A stretch of 64,000 nucleotides of DNA. It comes from Schistosoma haematobium (lineage: Eukaryota > Platyhelminthes > Trematoda > Strigeidida > Schistosomatidae). Positions 58,010 through 64,000 of the stretch are shown piece by piece. Numbering within the stretch: position 1 is the first letter of the stretch; each line of letters starts with the position of its first letter. The stretch covers positions 29,157,116 to 29,221,115 of the forward strand of contig NC_067196.1 in the NCBI RefSeq assembly GCF_000699445.3, in the 5' to 3' direction. The translations under genes and the position numbers were made by a program. The notes beneath the pieces are model-generated. The model was not told the DNA's origin. It saw only the letters and a list, made by a program, of their open reading frames with translations, and did no database searches.

Positions 58010-60175
58010 TATATATTGTGATAATTTTCCCCTGTTTTCAGGCATTTTTCCCTCGTTCATTCTTGTACTTCATATTCGCCATGACCGAACAGACTTCTAA
58101 GGTAATCAAGTTAAAGACTATGACTCCACCTTCATGTCAACTAATGCCTTCTTGGCCGGACAACATTGAAGCCTGGTTCTGTTATGCAAAGGCCATTTTT
58201 GCGAGCATGGCGTAAACGACACACGTACACAACTCCTCGTAGTAGTAAAAGCACTACTGCGCGATTTCAGCAGGTACGTTACACCTAGTGTGTTTACTAG
58301 TGATGTTTCGGAACCTTATGAACACTAAAAAGATCTATTCTTAAACGCGGAGATCTAACCGATCGACGGAGGTAAGATCAACTCCTCAATAACATCGATC
58401 TGCAACATAGCTCAGCAACGGACATGGTATTACGAATGAGAGAGATAATCGGTCAAAGAACTTTCGATGATGGCCTGTTTAGATCATTTTTTCTGTCTAA
58501 AAGTTTTTATAGACGGTTCATACCAAACTGCGCATTCCTTATGAAATCTCCAACCGACTAACTTCGTGAAAATGCAAAATCCACCAACTTGTTTGATACT
58601 GTAGAACTATGGTCTACTATGATATTAGTACTGCTCTAATAATGGACCTAATCCTAAAATTATAGACTTGTCATGATATAACTGCCTAATCTATAAGATC
58701 TTACGTGGAAGTTACATCATCGTCTACACCAACTCATTGCATCATAACAAGTACCAATACATGGTGAAGAACAAGCTTAGGCTAGAGATAGGACAATATA
58801 TTTAATATGGTTAAAAGATATAAGATAACAGGGACCACGCCTGCATGGCCGAGCCATGCCATTTGATCAACTCCAACCCATTCAATACATCCTTCCCGCC
58901 TTCTCCATCGTTAGGTATTTCTCCGCGTTAAATATTGAATATCTATTTTCTAAGTTGTCACGTGTTCAGCTTTGTGGATTGTGTGGTTATTGTCCAATGC
59001 CACTACAATACCACGAAAAAAGCATTCTCCACAATTAAGGAGCTTATCGCAAATGCAACCATGCTTGCACACCAGGACACCCAAGCACCTATTAGTATCG
59101 CAGTAGACGCATCCAACTCTGCAGTTGAAGTTTTATAACAATGGGTTAACCACACTTGACATCCTTTAACATTGCTGTCGAGACGATTGCTCGACAACGA
59201 ATTCAGGTGTGGCACTTACAATAAGGACCTCCTAACTATATACTGTGCTGTATGGCACTTTCGACATTCTGTTGAAGGCTGAGATTTTACCCTTCTGACT
59301 GATCATAAACCGCTTGCCTTCTCTCTAAGCTCATCTTCAGACAAATACTCATCTCGTGAGTCCCGACAACTGGACTGTACTTCGCACTTTACTTCAGACA
59401 TACGACACATTTCTGGAGCCCTTCAACCATCACTACAAATCGCGGACGCCGGTTTGAATTTGGACTTTTCCGTTGTCTGACCACACTTTTAGGAATCACT
59501 CGCTCCCGAACGACTGCCTATGACCCATAAGCAAACGGATTAGTAGAACGCTTTCACCGACAACTAAATGCTTCACTATCAGTTGCAAACATTCCTCAGT
59601 GGACTGACGCTCCTCCAGTCGTCCTAATAGGTATTTGCAGTGCAGTGCAAGCTGACATTGAATGTACTGCAGCTGGACTCGTTTATGGAACGGCACTTCC
59701 AGGAAAATTGTTGATACTTCATCTTCAATGAATATGGATCTAAACTCATACGTGAGCAAGCTTAAAGACGCAAGCGTTCAGTTAGATCTGTTTTCAATGA
59801 TGTTTTCGTTCAACCTGAATTACAATAAAGTACACACGTCTTTGTACTTCGCGACTAACTTCGACGGCCTGATAAAACAACACACAAAAGACCCTTCAAA
59901 GTTCTTCAGCGTAAACCTAAGTACTATATAACGCATAAAGACTGGACTAATGATAGCATCAGCATCGATTGCATAAAAGCAAATTAATTAAAAGGAAACC
60001 CTATTCACGTCGATTTTACTTCGGTACAATCTGAAGGCACGGGTCCGAGACTTACGATACCTCCGATAGCCAACAATCATGATGGTACTTTGCCAGTACC
60101 TGAAAACAGACTTCTAACAACGCGTTCCGGAAGAGCAAGATTCCCAGAACATCTAGATGATTACTGCACGTAATA
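58010..60175 (+). pseudogene. Ty3/gypsy (CsRn1/Boudicca-like) gag-pol remnant
   Basis: Pieces appear in order on the plus strand. The gag start is at 58081 (MTEQTSKVIKLKTM), with WPDNIEAWFCYA, then LRDFSRYVTPSVFTSDVSEPYEH after frame changes, to about 58620. RT connection and RNase H follow (58990-59410), with SIAVDASNSAVE, CGTYNKDLLTIYCAVWHFRH, LLTDHKPLAFSLSS and SHFTSDIRHISG. Integrase pieces lie at 59500-59900, and a C-terminal LLTTRSGRARFPEHLDDYC ends near 60171. The polymerase core of the RT, with its YxDD, is not present. Many stops and frameshifts make it long dead. The family call is from the RNase H and C-terminal motifs, which are characteristic of the trematode CsRn1 clade. Confidence 0.75.
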
Positions 60176-60414
60176 CACTACATAACTCTCTGTTGCGTCT
60201 CGACTATTTTTGTATTATTGCGTCAAAAACTGGTTATTTTAACATGCTCATGTGCATAGTTTTATTCCAAAAATGTTTTCGTTCCTAATATGCTTGCTTA
60301 TATGTGTATATCATTATTTTGTAAAAAAAACCGATAATTCATTCTGCTGTAATCGTTTTCACGCTTTTGCATAGTTACGAAACGCATGCACTATCGCTCT
60401 AGGTGGGTAGTGAT

Positions 60415-60620
60415 CAGCAGTGATAGATAAATCCCTAAATCAATAGCTCTGTAAGTCCTTGGAATTTGACCTTGACCGCATTAGTTTTAATGGATTCACC
60501 AACTGAAGGCGCCCGTTCATGCATCCACACCAGATCACGAGTGGAAACGCCGTGCTCCACATATGTTACGACCGCTACCTAGCGTAAATTGGTCCCTTCT
60601 CGACATATGTAGTGCATTGG
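60415..60620 (+). repeat. 3' LTR remnant of the gypsy-type element
   Basis: Partner of 57585-57800. Similarity stops after CGACATATG. The flanks were not resolved and no target duplication was seen. Confidence 0.65.
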
Positions 60621-62489
60621 GCCCTAGACACACAATCCCCAAAGCTGAACAAAGGATAAATGGGACAACATATTATAATATTATAATTACTTCCAGGTCC
60701 AAGTTTGCAATCACGAATTCTTAGAGACCTTGCATCTTAAAACCCAGGGTCGTTTGCACAAAAGAAACGGACTTTGTTTTATTGACAAATTGGACCGTAA
60801 CTGACGGAGATTGTTTTGTGAAATGATAATAGGCTTCATAACACTGTCCATCAGAATGTCCAATCTAAAATTTCTGTCTCAACTGTGAAACTATTAAGGT
60901 TCTATACAACTGGTGGAACAGTACAATAATTATATCTGGCATCTCTCATTTGTCAATGACTTATTAGGTTTTCTGCACTACTATCTACCCCTCGTAAATA
61001 AATCAAGTCAAAAGTGATCTACAGTTTGGTCACATTGGTTTTTACAGAGTAGGAAGAGCAAGTGGAGCTCGGGTGTATATTGCTGAAACGGAAAATCATT
61101 CCGCCTTCCGGCCAAGGAAAGTGGGAAATATTATCTCTTGGTAAAATAAGTAAAAACATACTTCACGTTTCGAGATATAATGTATTTGTTATAAGTGCAG
61201 CTTATTGAATGATCTTAATACCTCCTGATAACTTTGGCTGCTACATATTCAAAACCATTAATTTTTTCTAAATGAATTGATTTCAAATAAAAATATCTTA
61301 ACCCCGAGATAAAGATCCAACCAAACAAGCTTACATTCCGCAACCCGAATAGACACAGAACCAAAAATGTCACAGTTCAAATAAGTCAGCTCAACGTCCA
61401 AGTCGGTGTGGTTTACATTTTGTATATCATCCGGTTAAAAAGTAGACACTCGTACTTCCCATAGATGAATTTAAGATACAATGGTAAGATTTGGTACGGT
61501 TAAAGATACAAAGATTATACATATATATAATGCGAAGTACTTCAACAAATTACGCTCCTAGGTTATACAACCTAACTGCTTATTCCATAGCATGTAACAT
61601 GGTCAAGGTCTCGATATATACATCAATTAGTTTCTCAAAAACAGAAAATACCACTTCAATAAACAAGTGTATTGCTGATGAACAAGTTGGCTATGAATCG
61701 AACAACTTAATCCATTTAACCATCATCAACACAGATTCAAATATTTTTTAGAGTCATCTTAAACCAAACTAATTCCAATTGTCTCCAAATACTTCTTTGG
61801 AAAGCCCCTAAGGCCGAAGAGTTTGATCGCTTTCACTATGAAATAATCCGCTACGAAAGTATCAACCACTTTCAAGTGCAAAATTCTTATTTTTGAGTAT
61901 TGAAACACAAAATATCTTTCATGTTTTATTGTAATGAGTTCAAATAGTTGACTTTCAGTGATAGTAACGGATGAACACGTTCCCCCACTTTGTCAGATGT
62001 TGCTCCAAATCATGCGAAATAGTTCAAGGATGCTAATTACAATCCAGGAAGCAAAGAATACTGCACAGTCGCCCGTTTCAAACTCAACCTTGTAGCTTGT
62101 AGTGTAGATTAAATCATCTTCATCATAAAAAACGTAACGAAAGTGAACCTGTTAGCCTGTAAAGCAAAAAAGTATAACAATAAAAGTCCTTGACATAAAA
62201 TAGTTAATAAATACTATTGACTACCATCTTAAATATTTCGCCAAAGGTACCTAGATAATCACAAGGATAATGATAAATTTATGGCAAGGAATGGCGAACA
62301 GTCATAAACTAGGAGTAAACGGACGTTGACTGACCTGGATAGTGAATTACCAAATGTAAAAAGCGTTTCACAACTGAATTCCTGATCAATGGAGAAAACG
62401 CTTGCTTGAGATCATAAACCTGTTGTATCAGTGAAATTTCACTAGATACTAGTCACATCATCCGGCAGTCGGGCTGTGAAATTATATTC
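60621..62489. other. unassigned stretch between gypsy pieces
   Basis: One segment, about 61050-61139 plus, has TTTTTACAG before it and TTG/GTAAAA after it and is open in one frame (VGRASGARVYIAETE), but nothing links it to a gene. Confidence 0.4.
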
Positions 62490-62870
62490 TAATTCGATTT
62501 TAATATATCTATGTTGCTGTTATGATAGACATGATCCCAAAATTGTAGATTTGTCGTGATTAGACAACCTAATCTATAGGACCTTACTTGCAAGTCATAA
62601 CGTTGCATATACTGATTCGTTTTACGTGGCTATCAGCAGTGTGATGTTTAGTACTGCTGAAAAACACATTTCGACTGAAGACAAAATAATGTACTTAATG
62701 AGGGAAGGTATGAGTTTTGTAGAATGATGACGCCAGCAAGGCTGAGTCATGCCACATCGATAAATTGCCCCAGCGTTCACCATCTTTGACCTCCTCTAAG
62801 TGTCTCATGTTGAATGTAAACCTTCTCAGTAGATTTATGTTTGGCTTCAAAGGTCATGAGGCTCTGAATC
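62490..62870 (+). mobile_element. second fragment of the same gypsy family
   Basis: Collinear similarity to about 58630-58960: AAAATTGTAGATTTGTCGTGAT versus AAAATTATAGACTTGTCATGAT, CCTAATCTATA in both, then GCCAGCAAGGCTGAGTCATGCCA versus GCCTGCATGGCCGAGCCATGCCA. It is a short, uncoding piece of gag-pol with no LTR seen. Confidence 0.55.
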
Positions 62871-64000
62871 AATGGCAATAAAGTGTCTTTGAATATTGTA
62901 TAGCTCAACGATTGTCGTCACGATCAAGGACAACCAACGCACGTCAGTTAGTTGCACACCGTAGACTATACCATGTAGCGGTGGTCGCGCTATGTTTATT
63001 GTACCTACTCTTACATGAAAAATATGAGCGATGTGAAGAATTATTTTGTTTCAGTTCTGAAGAATATTATGTAGGTTTCACTACTAAATATAAATACACC
63101 AAACAAATGGTGGTGTGTTGTTTTAACAATCTCGTACTTATTTGGCAACACATCAATAACAAAATTAAAATAAACTTTGACATGACTTTGCACTATCAGA
63201 AAATAACCACAGATAATCACACAAGCATAATAACAAGAAAGTCTGTTGAGTTTAAAAAATTTGGGAAGCAAGATGGTAACTAGGTAGAAGTCGTGGTAAC
63301 TTTCGAAGCTGCACAAACGTTTTTCATAGTGAATATAACGACCGAACTGTCAATATTCGTTCAAACACAGGACTAACGAACCAAAATTTATTAGATCAAA
63401 CCAGACTACGTTTTTCTGTATAGCGAAAGAAACGTTTCTGAGTTACTCCTATTAAGTTATATCAAAGCACAAACGCTGTGCTCAATTTAAACGGTTCTAA
63501 TTTAGTTACTATTACAAATTATATCAAAATACAAAATACCTCAAACGGTACAGCCTGTGCTATACAGTCAAAAGTTTATCTAACACAAATTAGCTTGCTA
63601 AACAACAAAAGAACTAGTTAATAGAAAAGAGTCCAATAAATGAGAATTAGTAAAAATATTCTAACTACATGGGATCACTTTTAAGGCTATTGCTACATAT
63701 ATGGTTTCGGTTTTGTAAGCTGACGGTAAGTTTCATGGACTTCTATGGACGACTTTATAAGCTGAATTCTTATGAACTGAGCGACCAAAAATACGAGACA
63801 GACAAAAATGTAGAGTCTCCTGATGTTTTTTCTGTTGTCTTACCAACGATGAGTGTTGGTATTCAAGATAAAATTATTCATTTGTTTGTTGAACGGTGAA
63901 TACAATTGACTATGCAAAAGTAGTTGGAGTCATAAATATACAGCGGAGTCACACAATCTATCTTTTTTTGATTAACTCACTATCGGCTATGTCTGAGGTA
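62871..64000. other. unassigned end of window
   Basis: ORFs of 123 codons (62912 plus), 91 codons (63041 minus) and 76 codons (63669 plus) overlap or adjoin. None shows a domain. The first overlaps the edge of the gypsy fragment region. Confidence 0.4.

Noticed and set aside
61050..61139. Possible plus-strand exon with good acceptor and donor (VGRASGARVYIAETE)
   Set aside because: No domain, no partner exon, and splice-like sites are common in such sequence.
1..64000. CRISPR arrays, operons, bacterial promoters or ribosome binding sites
   Set aside because: The sequence is eukaryotic with spliced exons. No spaced direct repeats of CRISPR type were seen.

Overview
The window is AT-rich, gene-poor eukaryotic DNA of a blood fluke (schistosomatid trematode). 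No taxonomic search was possible. The assignment rests on the repeat complement: tRNA-headed SINEs carrying hammerhead ribozymes (Sm-alpha type), RTE-clade non-LTR retrotransposons, a CsRn1/Boudicca-like Ty3/gypsy remnant, a Penelope-like element and a Merlin DNA transposon with a derived MITE.

One host gene is supported. It is an inositol 1,4,5-trisphosphate 3-kinase (IP3K) on the minus strand, assembled by eye from seven small exons between 53759 and 35260. The exons join in compatible phase and encode a nearly complete catalytic domain, from a WVQLSGHQG motif through [14 protein letters not shown] and IDF to the stop codon. The 5' exons (start codon and N-terminal region) were not found and probably lie above 53.76 kb or outside the window.

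Layout. 1-35 kb is downstream of the gene and is mostly anonymous AT-rich sequence dotted with hammerhead SINE copies, many of them degenerate and several in inverted pairs. It also holds a Merlin MITE (16.2 kb), a Merlin transposase relic (20.3-21.1 kb), a Penelope LTR piece (5.6-5.9 kb) and an RTE 3' fragment (30.3-30.9 kb). 35.3-53.8 kb is the IP3K gene, whose introns hold RTE copies A (38.4-42.8 kb, interrupted by a Penelope-like insertion), B (47.0-50.85 kb), C (51.1-51.6 kb, internally deleted) and E (52.3-52.8 kb, 3' end only). 53.8-64 kb holds RTE copy D on the minus strand (54.0-55.6 kb) and a degraded gypsy element with recognisable LTR remnants (57.6-60.6 kb), with a related fragment near 62.5-62.9 kb.

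The main structural points are as follows. Near-identical inverted RTE 5'UTRs bracket two IP3K exons. Near-identical direct RTE copies bracket three others. Copies A and B share the same in-frame TGA in the reverse-transcriptase ORF. The Penelope-derived sequence carries an apparently intact minimal hammerhead ribozyme. Element ends are approximate unless stated.
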